The notes under the pieces: generated by a model | The model's input: only the letters and a program-made list of their open reading frames with translations | Databases searched by the model: none | Told to the model about the DNA's origin: nothing | Shown: positions 28,558 through 37,078 of the stretch, piece after piece | Numbering within the stretch: the stretch's first letter is position 1 | Layout of the letters: each line of letters starts with the position of its first letter | NCBI RefSeq assembly: GCF_017638545.1 | Contig: NZ_CP072110.1 | Coordinates: 868,001-932,000, forward strand | Reading direction: 5' to 3' | Length of the DNA stretch: 64,000 nucleotides | Origin: Psychrosphaera ytuae | GTDB lineage: Bacteria > Pseudomonadota > Gammaproteobacteria > Enterobacterales > Alteromonadaceae | Position numbers and translations under genes: made by a program

Positions 28558-28902
28558 TTACTCAGACGCGTCTTCTTCAGTTTTGAATTTAGCGGCTGTT
28601 TCGCTAATTAACGGCTGAAGTTCGCCTTTTTGGAACATCTCTAAGATGATGTCACAACCGCCGATTAACTCGCCTTCAACCCATAGTTGTGGGAATGTTG
28701 GCCACTCTGCATAAGCTGGTAACTCAGCACGGATATCTGGGTTTTGTAGAATATCTACGTATGCGAACGGTTCGCCACACTGCATTAGGGCTTGTGAGGC
28801 TTGCGATGAAAAACCACATGATGGCAATTTCGGGCTGCCCTTCATGTATAAAAGAATTGGGTTTTCTGCGATCTGTTTTTTAATTTTTTCAATGGTTTCC
28901 AT
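28558..28902 (-). CDS. grxD: Monothiol glutaredoxin GrxD
   Basis: The 114-residue protein has the monothiol CGFS active site at residues 29-32 in LYMKGSPKLPSCGFSSQAS. It also has the WPTFPQLWVEGELIGGCDI segment that binds glutathione. Monothiol glutaredoxins of this class carry 2Fe-2S clusters and pass them to apo-proteins in the cytoplasm. It is divergent from sodB across a 247-base region. Length is normal for Grx4. Confidence 0.96.
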   Translation of the reverse strand: METIEKIKKQIAENPILLYMKGSPKLPSCGFSSQASQALMQCGEPFAYVDILQNPDIRAELPAYAEWPTFPQLWVEGELIGGCDIILEMFQKGELQPLISETAAKFKTEEDASE

Positions 28903-29149
28903 TGTAACCTCAACTTAATGGTAATTTTTTTCACGACGACTAGACTTAAGCCTGATCTTAAAAATAAAATAAGGCGTTTTGTAATTTTAGACTTGAAAAT
29001 CAATCTTTAAGTCTTATTAAGTATGAACAGATTGGGCTTTTTCAAGTCCAGCACATTAAAATAAAATACAAAACGGACACTTGAGAGTTATCAATCAAGT
29101 CCGTCGATTTTATCAATAAACATAAACAAAGCCAACGGAGACAACCATT

Positions 29150-29731
29150 ATGGCATTCGAATTACCAGCACTACCATATGCTAAAGATGCATTAGAACCT
29201 CATATCTCAGCAGAGACTTTAGACTTTCACCATGGTAAGCATCACAACACTTACGTTGTAAAATTAAACGGTCTAATCGGTGGTACTGAGTTTGAAGGCA
29301 AATCTCTAGAAGAAATCGTTAAAACTTCTGAAGGTGGCGTATTCAACAACGCAGCACAAATCTGGAACCACACGTTCTACTGGAATTCTTTAAGCCCGAA
29401 CGGCGGTGGCGCTCCTACTGGTGCAGTAGCTGACGCAATCAACGCAAAATGGGGTTCTTTCGAGAAGTTCCAAGAAGCATTCAATGACAAAGCAGTTAAC
29501 AACTTCGGTTCAAGCTGGACTTGGTTAGTTAAATTAGCTGACGGTTCTTTAGACATCGTAAACACGTCTAATGCTGGCACGCCAATCACTGAAGAAGGTG
29601 TTACACCTCTTATCACTGTTGACCTGTGGGAACACGCTTACTACATCGATTACCGCAACGTACGTCCTGAATACCTAAAAGGTTTCTGGGCATTAGTAAA
29701 CTGGGACTTCGCGAATCAAAACTTCGCATAA
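29150..29731 (+). CDS. sodB: Iron superoxide dismutase SodB
   Basis: The 193-residue protein begins [20 protein letters not shown]. Metal ligands are His27 ([13 protein letters not shown]), the histidine in IWNHTFYWN, and the Asp and His in [11 protein letters not shown]. The overall pattern fits the iron type. It removes superoxide in the cytoplasm. A CGGAG box precedes the ATG. The 3' end has its own terminator. Confidence 0.97.
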   Translation: MAFELPALPYAKDALEPHISAETLDFHHGKHHNTYVVKLNGLIGGTEFEGKSLEEIVKTSEGGVFNNAAQIWNHTFYWNSLSPNGGGAPTGAVADAINAKWGSFEKFQEAFNDKAVNNFGSSWTWLVKLADGSLDIVNTSNAGTPITEEGVTPLITVDLWEHAYYIDYRNVRPEYLKGFWALVNWDFANQNFA

Positions 29732-29759
29732 TAGTTTCTAGTAAACTGATCGTTAAAGA

Positions 29760-29792
29760 CGCCAAGTTTGTATTAACTTGGCGTTTTTTTTT
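29760..29792 (+). terminator. Rho-independent terminator after sodB
   Basis: A 9-bp stem CGCCAAGTT/AACTTGGCG with a TGTATT loop is followed by nine T residues, 29 bases past the sodB stop. Confidence 0.92.
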
Positions 29793-29858
29793 GTATCATG
29801 CGCCCTTCGCGCGAACCGCATTTGGAATGCTTTTTTGGATAAAAGATAGGACAAGGTA

Positions 29859-30458
29859 ATGAAAGAGTTGTTATTAGCCTCCGGCAATCAAGGTAAAGTC
29901 AATGAGTTACAAGAAATGTTGGCGCCGTTGGGTTTTAATGTTGTTCCGCAAAAGCAATATAATGTCGGAGACGTCCCAGAGACAGGTACCACCTTTGTCG
30001 AAAATGCCATTATTAAAGCCCGCCATGCTGCCGAAATGACAGGTTTACCTTGTATTGCTGATGACTCTGGTCTCGAAGTTGCCGCGTTAAATGGCAAACC
30101 CGGAATATACTCTGCTCGATTCGCCGGTCCAGGTGCAACCGATGGAACCAACATTGACAAGTTGTTGAGTAAATTGGACGGGGTTCCGATGGAGCAGCGC
30201 CAGGCGCGATTTGTTACTGTATTGGTCTTTATGCGCCATGCCAATGATCCTTGTCCTGTGATCTGTGAAGGATACTGGGATGGTGTGATAACAACAGAAC
30301 GCCATGGTGACAACGGCTTCGGATATGATCCTGTTTTTTTTCAACCTGATTTAAACAAAACAGCTGCGCAACTAAGTCCTGATGAAAAGCATGCGCGCAG
30401 TCATCGTGGTCAAGCCCTCAGAGCCTTGTTAGAAAAGTTTAAACAACTGGGTATTTAG
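29859..30458 (+). CDS. rdgB: XTP/dITP diphosphatase RdgB (HAM1 family)
   Basis: The 199-residue protein has the family signatures LLLASGNQGKVNELQEML, IADDSGLEVAALNGKPGIYSARFAG and GDNGFGYDPVFFQPD. It ends with SHRGQALRALLEKF. It hydrolyses non-canonical purine triphosphates (XTP, dITP) to prevent mutagenic incorporation. It is followed after 75 bases by hemW; these two genes are neighbours in many gammaproteobacteria. Confidence 0.95.
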   Translation: MKELLLASGNQGKVNELQEMLAPLGFNVVPQKQYNVGDVPETGTTFVENAIIKARHAAEMTGLPCIADDSGLEVAALNGKPGIYSARFAGPGATDGTNIDKLLSKLDGVPMEQRQARFVTVLVFMRHANDPCPVICEGYWDGVITTERHGDNGFGYDPVFFQPDLNKTAAQLSPDEKHARSHRGQALRALLEKFKQLGI

Positions 30459-30533
30459 CCTATTTTGTTTCACTAAAGTTATTGTTTTAACAAAATTGGT
30501 TATCGCCAAAACAGTCATATTAGGAATGAGTTT

Positions 30534-31700
30534 TTGAGTCTTTTGCAACTTCCACCACTGTCTTTATATGTTCACATTCCTTGGTGTGTGCAAAAGTGCC
30601 CTTACTGTGACTTTAATTCTCACGCCTTAAAAGGCGGCATTCCCGAAACCGAGTATGTCTCACACCTGCTTGACGATTTAGCAGCTGACTTAGAATTTGT
30701 TCAGGGTCGGCCTTTATCTACGATATTTTTTGGTGGTGGCACGCCAAGCTTATTGTCAGAACAAGCGATGGATAGATTACTAAAAGGCATTGAAGAGCTC
30801 GTGCCTTTTGCAGAAGATATCGAAATCACTCTAGAAGCCAACCCTGGCACCTTAGAAACCAATAAGTTTTCTGGTTTTTCTAAATCGGGCGTTAATCGCA
30901 TTTCTATCGGTGTACAAAGTTTTGAATTAGAAAAACTAAAACAGCTTGGCCGTATTCACAACAGTGAAGAGGCGCTCAAAGCCGCGGGATTTGCCCATGA
31001 TGCGGTAGCGACGTTTAACCTTGATTTGATGCATGGATTGCCAAATCAGTCACTCGAGCAAGCCCTTGCCGACTTAAAACAAGCCATTGCGTTAGAGCCT
31101 TATCATCTATCCTGGTATCAGCTAACAATCGAGCCTAATACGCTATTTTATTCGAAGCCTCCTGAGCTTCCTGAAGATGAAGTATTGTGGGACATTCAGG
31201 CCCAAGGCCACGAATTATTGAAATCAGCGGGATACGAACAATACGAAATATCCGCCTACTCTAAGCCGGAACATCAGTGTCGACATAATCTCAATTATTG
31301 GCAGTTTGGTGACTATTTAGGAATAGGTTGTGGTGCACATGGCAAAATTACCGACTTAAACTCAGACACCATCATTCGCACCGAAAAAGTCAAACACCCC
31401 AAAGGTTACATGGACTTCACAAAGTCCTATCGCTATAAACAATGGCAGGTTGAGACTGATGACTTGCCGTTTGAGTACTTTATGAATCGACTGCGTTTGA
31501 GAGCTCCGTTCTCTCTTTCTGAGTTTGAACAAAGAACCGGATTAGAGCGCTCGACCGTCGAACCTGCAATAAGCAAAGCGGTAGAGTTAGGTCTACTCAA
31601 TCAAAATAACACTTCCAATCAAGACACGCGCTCTGCTGAGTTACAACTAACTCAACAAGGATTGCGTTATTACAACAACCTTGTTGATTTGTTTTTGTAA
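30534..31700 (+). CDS. hemW: Radical SAM heme chaperone HemW
   Basis: The 388-residue protein has the CxxxCxxC cluster motif at C18, C22 and C25 (WCVQKCPYCDFNSH), then FFGGGTPSLL and a HemW-type C-terminal domain (CRHNLNYWQFGDYLGIGCGAHG). HemW binds heme and delivers it to respiratory enzymes; it was earlier mislabelled as coproporphyrinogen oxidase. The start is a TTG at 30534 with AGGA 8 bases upstream. A nearby ATG at 30526 is out of frame and runs into TGA after three codons. One extra T in the T5 run would put that ATG in frame, so the base call there matters. All else is intact. Confidence 0.95.
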   Translation: MSLLQLPPLSLYVHIPWCVQKCPYCDFNSHALKGGIPETEYVSHLLDDLAADLEFVQGRPLSTIFFGGGTPSLLSEQAMDRLLKGIEELVPFAEDIEITLEANPGTLETNKFSGFSKSGVNRISIGVQSFELEKLKQLGRIHNSEEALKAAGFAHDAVATFNLDLMHGLPNQSLEQALADLKQAIALEPYHLSWYQLTIEPNTLFYSKPPELPEDEVLWDIQAQGHELLKSAGYEQYEISAYSKPEHQCRHNLNYWQFGDYLGIGCGAHGKITDLNSDTIIRTEKVKHPKGYMDFTKSYRYKQWQVETDDLPFEYFMNRLRLRAPFSLSEFEQRTGLERSTVEPAISKAVELGLLNQNNTSNQDTRSAELQLTQQGLRYYNNLVDLFL

Positions 31701-31856
31701 TTTTTGCCAAAGACTTAAAAACAAAGGCTAACAGCTCGCTTTTTGACTTAGCTACCAAAACAACAACAAATTCGTATGTATCATTTTGCTACAAATCAGG
31801 TTGATTTGTTTTTATAAACCATTATATTAGTCAAAAAGTTAGCGACTTTTGTTGAA

Positions 31857-31873
31857 TTAGTATGCAATACTAA
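31857..31873. promoter_or_regulatory. Palindrome TTAGTAT-GCA-ATACTAA upstream of the repeat-protein gene
   Basis: A perfect 7-bp inverted repeat with a 3-base centre lies about 70 bases before the start of the 78-residue-repeat protein. It sits in the AT-rich 232-base region after hemW. It could be an operator or part of a weak terminator. No factor can be named. Confidence 0.35.
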
Positions 31874-31944
31874 AAAATAATCAGTATTTTGTAAAAAGTC
31901 GTTAGCCACCTTTTACATGCGCTTTCTTAAACGTGAATAACAAT

Positions 31945-32892
31945 ATGAAAAGTATAAAAATAATAATTGCTCTTGTTACTCTGGCTTTAACAAACTCAGT
32001 TTATGCGTCTCTGATCGTTCAGATTGGTCCTAATGGCTATTATAAAGAAAGTGCGCTTAGCAAATTCCGCTCTGTTGATTTTGAAATTCGACAGATTGAC
32101 TACTCAACCACAGGTGGGTGGTGGGCTGCTGGCCAAAACACTTTGATGAATTACAACAGTTCCACTACCTTTACCTTCGAAAGTAATATTCTAGATATCA
32201 CCAGCTATAACGAACGTTTTGTCGCAGCGGTATTAGATAACGGTGAGTTTTATTTAGCAGGTCCTCATGGCTACCTCAGTAATACTTCTTTATCACAACT
32301 TCGCAATGCTGACTTTGAAGTGAAGATGCTCGACTATTCAACTACAGGAGGTTGGTGGGCCGCTGGTGACTACAGCGTTTTGAATTACAAAAACAACACC
32401 AAGCACACCTTTACTCAGAGAATAGTTGATATTGCTTCCTATGATGATGATTTTTTGGTGGTGACTTTAGAAGATGGCAAACTATGGGTGGCAGGGCCAA
32501 ATGGTTACGAAAGTAATCGTTCATTCTCAAAGTTTCAGGGGTTGGATTTCAAATTAACGGAAGTGGACTTTTCTTCCGCTGGTAGTTGGTGGGCTGCAGG
32601 TGATAACAAAGTCATCAACTATGGCTCAGGAACAAGTAAGGTATTCGACTTACCTGTGCTAGATATTACCTCGTTTAATCGCGATTATGCGGTCGTCCTA
32701 CTCGATGACACGCCACAATATTCGTCGCAAAACACCAGTTTGCCAATGAACCTAGCCCCCTCTCTAGCTCCACAGGTTCAGGCCCCAACTAACGTTAACG
32801 AGCCCGCTCTTATTAGTTTTGTTAGCTTATTTTTGTTCTTATTGTTTGTTAGACGTCAACAGCGAATTAACCAAACTAGCACAGCAAATTAA
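31945..32892 (+). CDS. Exported protein of three 78-residue repeats with a PEP-CTERM-like tail
   Basis: The protein is 315 residues from the ATG at 31945, with a signal peptide ending at SVYA; a GTG at 31933 is the longer option. No clear ribosome site precedes either. The body is three tandem repeats of about 78 residues, each starting GPNGY or GPHGY. They continue with F-E-V-x-x-x-D-Y-S-T-T-G-G-W-W-A-A-G and end near LDNGEFYLA or LEDGKLWVA. Tryptophan, glycine and acidic spacing suggest small beta-propeller blades. The C-terminus, VNEPALISFVSLFLFLLFVRRQQR, has an EP pair, one hydrophobic helix and a basic end, as in PEP-CTERM sorting signals. A prsT gene elsewhere in the window supports that system being present. 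I do not recognise the family. Confidence 0.75.
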   Translation: MKSIKIIIALVTLALTNSVYASLIVQIGPNGYYKESALSKFRSVDFEIRQIDYSTTGGWWAAGQNTLMNYNSSTTFTFESNILDITSYNERFVAAVLDNGEFYLAGPHGYLSNTSLSQLRNADFEVKMLDYSTTGGWWAAGDYSVLNYKNNTKHTFTQRIVDIASYDDDFLVVTLEDGKLWVAGPNGYESNRSFSKFQGLDFKLTEVDFSSAGSWWAAGDNKVINYGSGTSKVFDLPVLDITSFNRDYAVVLLDDTPQYSSQNTSLPMNLAPSLAPQVQAPTNVNEPALISFVSLFLFLLFVRRQQRINQTSTAN

Positions 32893-32971
32893 TCAATAAA
32901 TCCCTTTTGATTTGATTGTATTTCACAGTAAACTGATACTGGATTGCATAAAAATAAAACAGGGATTTATT

Positions 32972-35827
32972 TTGAATAAGCTCATTTCAATATTATTCAT
33001 TTTAGCTGTGGCGTTCTCTTCTTCTAGCCCGGCTCAACCTAACTTGGATGTCTACTCTGGGGTCAAACAGCACCCCTCTATCGCTCAACGTTTTTACTCT
33101 GCAGAGATTTTCCTTTTACATGTTTTAACCATTGATGACGTCAAATGGGCCAGTGAAGCTCAATTAGAGAGCCCAAGTAATGACCCTTGGCAATCCATTT
33201 ATATCACCGGTGCTGGTGACCATCTGTATTTAACTACAAATCAGGGCAAAGTATTTAGTCAGGCATTGAACGCTGAAGGACTGCCAGATGGAGCGCTTAC
33301 CGACATCACCGCAGAAGTGCTAGAGAATACCTCTGACAATAATAATGTTGCAGGCTTAGAGTTTGCCGCAGAGCAAAACTTGTTTTTGGCGAATGTTGCT
33401 AATCAGCTAATTACCTTCAAAGTAAACGGTCATGTTGTAGAAGAAAGTGTGGTTTATACGGCTGATGATTTTGTCATACCTAATTTATCTTCTGGCTCTT
33501 TTGTGCAAACCAACGGCGAGATTTACACCTCGCAAGGTCAGGTTTATCGATACCAAAACGACCGTGTTCAGGCACCTGTGTTGATTGAAGCACTATGGGG
33601 CTCGGTGGATATGTTTAGCCACCAAAACAGTTTGTATACTTACAAAGCCAATCAATTGTACATCACTGATTTTCCATTAACTGACTCGCCAACCTTTGAA
33701 GCGATAGGCGGTGAAAATGCTTGGGTGCCTGATTATGCAGACAATACATCTGGTGCTGTATTTATCGGTTATAGCGAAGAGTTTCAAAGCGGCCACCAAA
33801 ATTTTTCTATTTATAACCCTCAAACAGACACTGAAAACCAAGCGTTTTTAACTGCCGAAGACCAATACGACCGCTTAATGCAGGGCATTCAGTATACCTC
33901 TGCAGCTGCACAGCCCATTATTGCTGGTGATGTTGTTTGGCTAGGACCACGTAAATTTGATCTGACCGCAAACAAAATTGGTTTTCAAAACCCTATTGAA
34001 GTCAGCACTCGTTATATGATTGAAGTTGAGTCTGAGCGCAAGAATACGGTTGTTGCACCAGAGTCTCTCAGTTCTTTTGATCATGTATTTCAATTTGGCA
34101 TCGTAAACTTTGTTGAAGCGCAACAAGAAGTCGTGGATGAAGATGGAGCAACCTCAACAACCTCTGTTTTCTCACGCACTGTGCGTTCACTGATGGTCAA
34201 TAATGACTGGGCACAAATAGAACACACAGATACTGTGCTATTAGGCTCAGATGAACCTGTGGAGTTGCTTGTCGCTGTGGTAAGCGACCGAGTAGAGAGC
34301 AGTCCAGTTACTGCGCCGACTTTTGAGTACTATTTACAGACGTATCACAATGACACCTTGATAGATCAAGTACTACTCCAAGATTCATTAGGAGTAACCG
34401 AGCAAGCTATTAGTGCTGATGGAACGGAAGTATTTTTTATAACAAAACAGCCCGATACAGAATCTGAAGCGGGTTATAAACTGGTTCTTAAAGGCTGTCC
34501 TATTGCCAATGATGGGGTGATTGGTACGTGCGTTACCCTTGTTGATAATGCGACAGTTGAAGAAAACGAAGAAACTGGCCCCGTTATTAAACTCGACGAA
34601 CACGCCTATTTGATGCAATACCAAGATGGTGTTGTGTTACATGAAAACGGCAGTATCTCTAATAGTACGGCTGAAACCACGCACACCATGCCTACCTATT
34701 TCACTCGCCAAGTCGTGACGACGACCACAGTTGAAGAAAATGGGGCTGTGGTCGTGACACAAACAACACAGTGGCTAAACCAAACTTGGTCTTTGCCTAT
34801 TTCTGAAACTAAGCAGAATTATCGCTTGTTTATAAGTCCAGTCGAACAGCGTTTATTTGCGTTTTTTAGCGAAGATAACTCGACCTATGAGCTATTAGAT
34901 GATGAGACTGTAGTTGAGTTGGTGACATATAATTCTTTTATTCCTGATGCGTTAAGCTATAACCCAGCAACAGGGACGGTTTTGGCACAAGGTGGTTTAT
35001 TATTCTATTACAACTTTGCCGACGCATATTCAAACGAGCTTGGTGCCTTTACTTATTTACAGGCACCTAGCCAGGTAAATGAAAACTTTGGCCGGGCCTT
35101 TTTATTATCAGATGACAGAGCTGTGATTATTGATTCTAACAGTGCGGCTGGGATCAAGCTTATCGATTTTGAAATCCCCTTCTCTCTTGCATCTATCGTT
35201 GAGCCAGCTGAAGTGAGTCAACAACAAACGGTTGAGTTTGATCTTACCTCGGTATTTTTAAATCCAGATGCTGAGGCAATGGTTCAGTTAGCTATGTTTA
35301 ATTTATTGACCGAAGCGGAGTTGTTCGATGGTGTGGTCGAATTTGAAGTCGATAAAACAACCGCATTGCAATTTGATCAATTGGCTCCGTTTAGGTTGGT
35401 AGTTGAATATGATGGCTGGTCTTTTCAACATTCCTTAAAAACAAAGGTCATCAATATCAATGAAGCGCCGGTCGCAATTGAGCTATCAACCCAAACATTA
35501 AAAGTGGGTGAAGCTTATGGTGGCAGTGTCGCCGATGTATTTACGGACCCAGATAACGACGTTATGACCTTCACAGCGACAGGGTTCCCTGCTGGTATTG
35601 TATTTGACTCAGAGACCTATGGAATTGCAGGCAGGCCTACAGAAGCGGGAGAGTTTTTGATCACACTCTCAGCCACAGACACGTCAGGTTTGACAACGGA
35701 AACAACTTATACCCTGTTAGTTTCAGACCCAGAAGAAGAAGATAACAGTGGCTCTATGAACCTTATTTGGTTGCTCGCAGGCTTGAGTTTAATTAGGCTG
35801 CGTCGCAAAGCTAAGGTTATTAATTAA
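32972..35827 (+). CDS. Large exported protein with Ig/cadherin-like domain and GlyGly-CTERM-like tail
   Basis: The protein is about 951 residues. I choose the TTG at 32972: it has AGGG 7 bases upstream and leads straight into a signal peptide (NKLISILFILAVAFSSSSPAQ). A TTG at 32912 would add 20 residues before it. The large middle has no motif I recognise and many aromatic and acidic residues, like a beta-propeller. Near the C-terminus, VININEAPVAIEL through DPDNDVMTFTATGFPAGIVFD and GRPTEAGEFLITLSATDTSG form one cadherin/putative-Ig domain. The tail DNSGSMNLIWLLAGLSLIRLRRKAK looks like a GlyGly-CTERM sorting signal with a single helix and basic end. It follows the repeat protein by 79 bases and may form a pair with it. 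Confidence 0.75.
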   Translation: MNKLISILFILAVAFSSSSPAQPNLDVYSGVKQHPSIAQRFYSAEIFLLHVLTIDDVKWASEAQLESPSNDPWQSIYITGAGDHLYLTTNQGKVFSQALNAEGLPDGALTDITAEVLENTSDNNNVAGLEFAAEQNLFLANVANQLITFKVNGHVVEESVVYTADDFVIPNLSSGSFVQTNGEIYTSQGQVYRYQNDRVQAPVLIEALWGSVDMFSHQNSLYTYKANQLYITDFPLTDSPTFEAIGGENAWVPDYADNTSGAVFIGYSEEFQSGHQNFSIYNPQTDTENQAFLTAEDQYDRLMQGIQYTSAAAQPIIAGDVVWLGPRKFDLTANKIGFQNPIEVSTRYMIEVESERKNTVVAPESLSSFDHVFQFGIVNFVEAQQEVVDEDGATSTTSVFSRTVRSLMVNNDWAQIEHTDTVLLGSDEPVELLVAVVSDRVESSPVTAPTFEYYLQTYHNDTLIDQVLLQDSLGVTEQAISADGTEVFFITKQPDTESEAGYKLVLKGCPIANDGVIGTCVTLVDNATVEENEETGPVIKLDEHAYLMQYQDGVVLHENGSISNSTAETTHTMPTYFTRQVVTTTTVEENGAVVVTQTTQWLNQTWSLPISETKQNYRLFISPVEQRLFAFFSEDNSTYELLDDETVVELVTYNSFIPDALSYNPATGTVLAQGGLLFYYNFADAYSNELGAFTYLQAPSQVNENFGRAFLLSDDRAVIIDSNSAAGIKLIDFEIPFSLASIVEPAEVSQQQTVEFDLTSVFLNPDAEAMVQLAMFNLLTEAELFDGVVEFEVDKTTALQFDQLAPFRLVVEYDGWSFQHSLKTKVININEAPVAIELSTQTLKVGEAYGGSVADVFTDPDNDVMTFTATGFPAGIVFDSETYGIAGRPTEAGEFLITLSATDTSGLTTETTYTLLVSDPEEEDNSGSMNLIWLLAGLSLIRLRRKAKVIN

Positions 35828-35834
35828 GAGACAT

Positions 35835-35864
35835 AAAAAAACGATGCATATGCATCGTTTTTTT
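35835..35864. terminator. Bidirectional terminator between convergent genes
   Basis: A perfect palindrome centred on GATGCATATGCATC, with flanking A- and T-runs, lies 7 bases past the stop at 35827. It serves both the large exported protein and trhO on the other strand. Confidence 0.9.
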
Positions 35865-35904
35865 ATTAGCAATGAATGAATCGCTTACTTGCAACTACGT
35901 TGGA

Positions 35905-36897
35905 TTAAGCTGACTTTTTAGCAGCCTCACGAGCGGCTTCTTTTTGTTTGCGCTTTTCTTCTTGGCGAGCGGCAATCACTTCTTTTGCTTCTGAGCCGAT
36001 GTGCTCTTCGCCACGGGCTTTTGCTAATTCGATTTGTTTTTGACGCTCAGCAAATCGTTCGCGCTGTTCGTCTGTTACTTTGTCGAAACAGTGTGGACAA
36101 GAAATGCCTTTTTCGTATTTTTCAGACTGCATTTCTTCTTCTGTGATTGGCATGCGACACGCGTGACACTGATCGTAATGACCTTTGTTAAGGTCGTGAT
36201 CAACCGCAACACGATTGTCAAAAACAAAACACTCACCTTCCCACATGGTTTCTTCTTTTGGTACTTCTTCTAAGTACTTAAGAATACCGCCTTCTAGGTG
36301 ATAAACCTCTTCAAAGCCCTGCTCTTTCATGTAGGCTGTTGATTTTTCACAGCGGATTCCACCCGTACAGAACATAGCGACTTTTTTGTGTTTAGCCGGA
36401 TCCATGTTTTTAGCAACGTACTCAGGAAACTCACGGAAGGTTTCTGTTTGTGGGTTTACTGCGTTTTTGAAAGTACCAATTTGAATTTCGTAATCATTAC
36501 GAGTATCAACTACAAATACTTCAGGGTCAGAAATCAAATCATTCCAATCTTTTGGCTTAACGTAAGTACCCACAACTTCTCGAGGGTCTATACCTTCAAC
36601 ACCCATAGTCACAATTTCTTTTTTAAGTTTTACTTTGCTGCGGTAAAACGGCATTTCTTCATCAAAGCTTTCTTTGTAAGAAATATCAGCTAGACGCTCA
36701 TCTTGTTTGATATGAGCTAAAACTGCATCGATACCTTCGCGGCTACCAGCAACTGTACCGTTGATGCCTTCTTCTGCTAGAAGTAAGGTACCTTTAACGC
36801 CGTTGTTTTCCATTGCTTCTTGCAGTGGTTGACGTAATTCTTGGAAATTTTCTAAGCGCACAAACTTATACATTGCGCACACAACTACTTGTGACAT
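35905..36897 (-). CDS. trhO: tRNA uridine(34) hydroxylase TrhO (YceA family, rhodanese domain)
   Basis: The protein is 330 residues from the ATG at 36897 ([18 protein letters not shown]). I chose it because GAGGA lies 6 bases upstream; the frame itself stays open back to 36999. Residues 1-100 form the N-terminal UPF0176 domain with [18 protein letters not shown]. The middle is a rhodanese domain with the active cysteine in [13 protein letters not shown]. The C-terminal part has a CxxC pair in [11 protein letters not shown] and another in ISCPHC. TrhO hydroxylates U34 of some tRNAs using oxygen. The C-terminal tail is very lysine and alanine rich. Confidence 0.94.
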   Translation of the reverse strand: MSQVVVCAMYKFVRLENFQELRQPLQEAMENNGVKGTLLLAEEGINGTVAGSREGIDAVLAHIKQDERLADISYKESFDEEMPFYRSKVKLKKEIVTMGVEGIDPREVVGTYVKPKDWNDLISDPEVFVVDTRNDYEIQIGTFKNAVNPQTETFREFPEYVAKNMDPAKHKKVAMFCTGGIRCEKSTAYMKEQGFEEVYHLEGGILKYLEEVPKEETMWEGECFVFDNRVAVDHDLNKGHYDQCHACRMPITEEEMQSEKYEKGISCPHCFDKVTDEQRERFAERQKQIELAKARGEEHIGSEAKEVIAARQEEKRKQKEAAREAAKKSA

Positions 36898-36984
36898 ATA
36901 CATTCCTCTTTGCCCCCCGAGTCGTAAGCCCGGAGCATTGCGGATTAAAATTTTAGATGATTGGTGGGCGTTAAGCCGGCGCGC

Positions 36985-37013
36985 ATTATACGGGCTCAAA
37001 TAAAAAAGTCCAA
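36985..37013 (-). promoter_or_regulatory. Sigma-70 promoter for trhO, overlapping the sulP terminator
   Basis: On the minus strand TTGGAC (plus 37008-37013) is 17 bases before a perfect TATAAT (plus 36985-36990). The -35 box lies within one arm of the terminator stem, so the two signals share sequence. The transcript would begin about 80 bases before the trhO ATG. Confidence 0.7.
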
Positions 37014-37043
37014 ATCGCAGGCTTACGCAATTTGGACTTTTTT
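37002..37043. terminator. Terminator-like hairpin after the SulP transporter gene
   Basis: A 14-bp stem (AAAAAAGTCCAAAT with ATTTGGACTTTTTT) and a 14-base loop lie about 36 bases past the SulP stop at 37079. A/T runs flank both arms. Confidence 0.85.
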
Positions 37044-37078
37044 TGTACAGAGTTTCGATTCTGTTGATTTATATCAAA

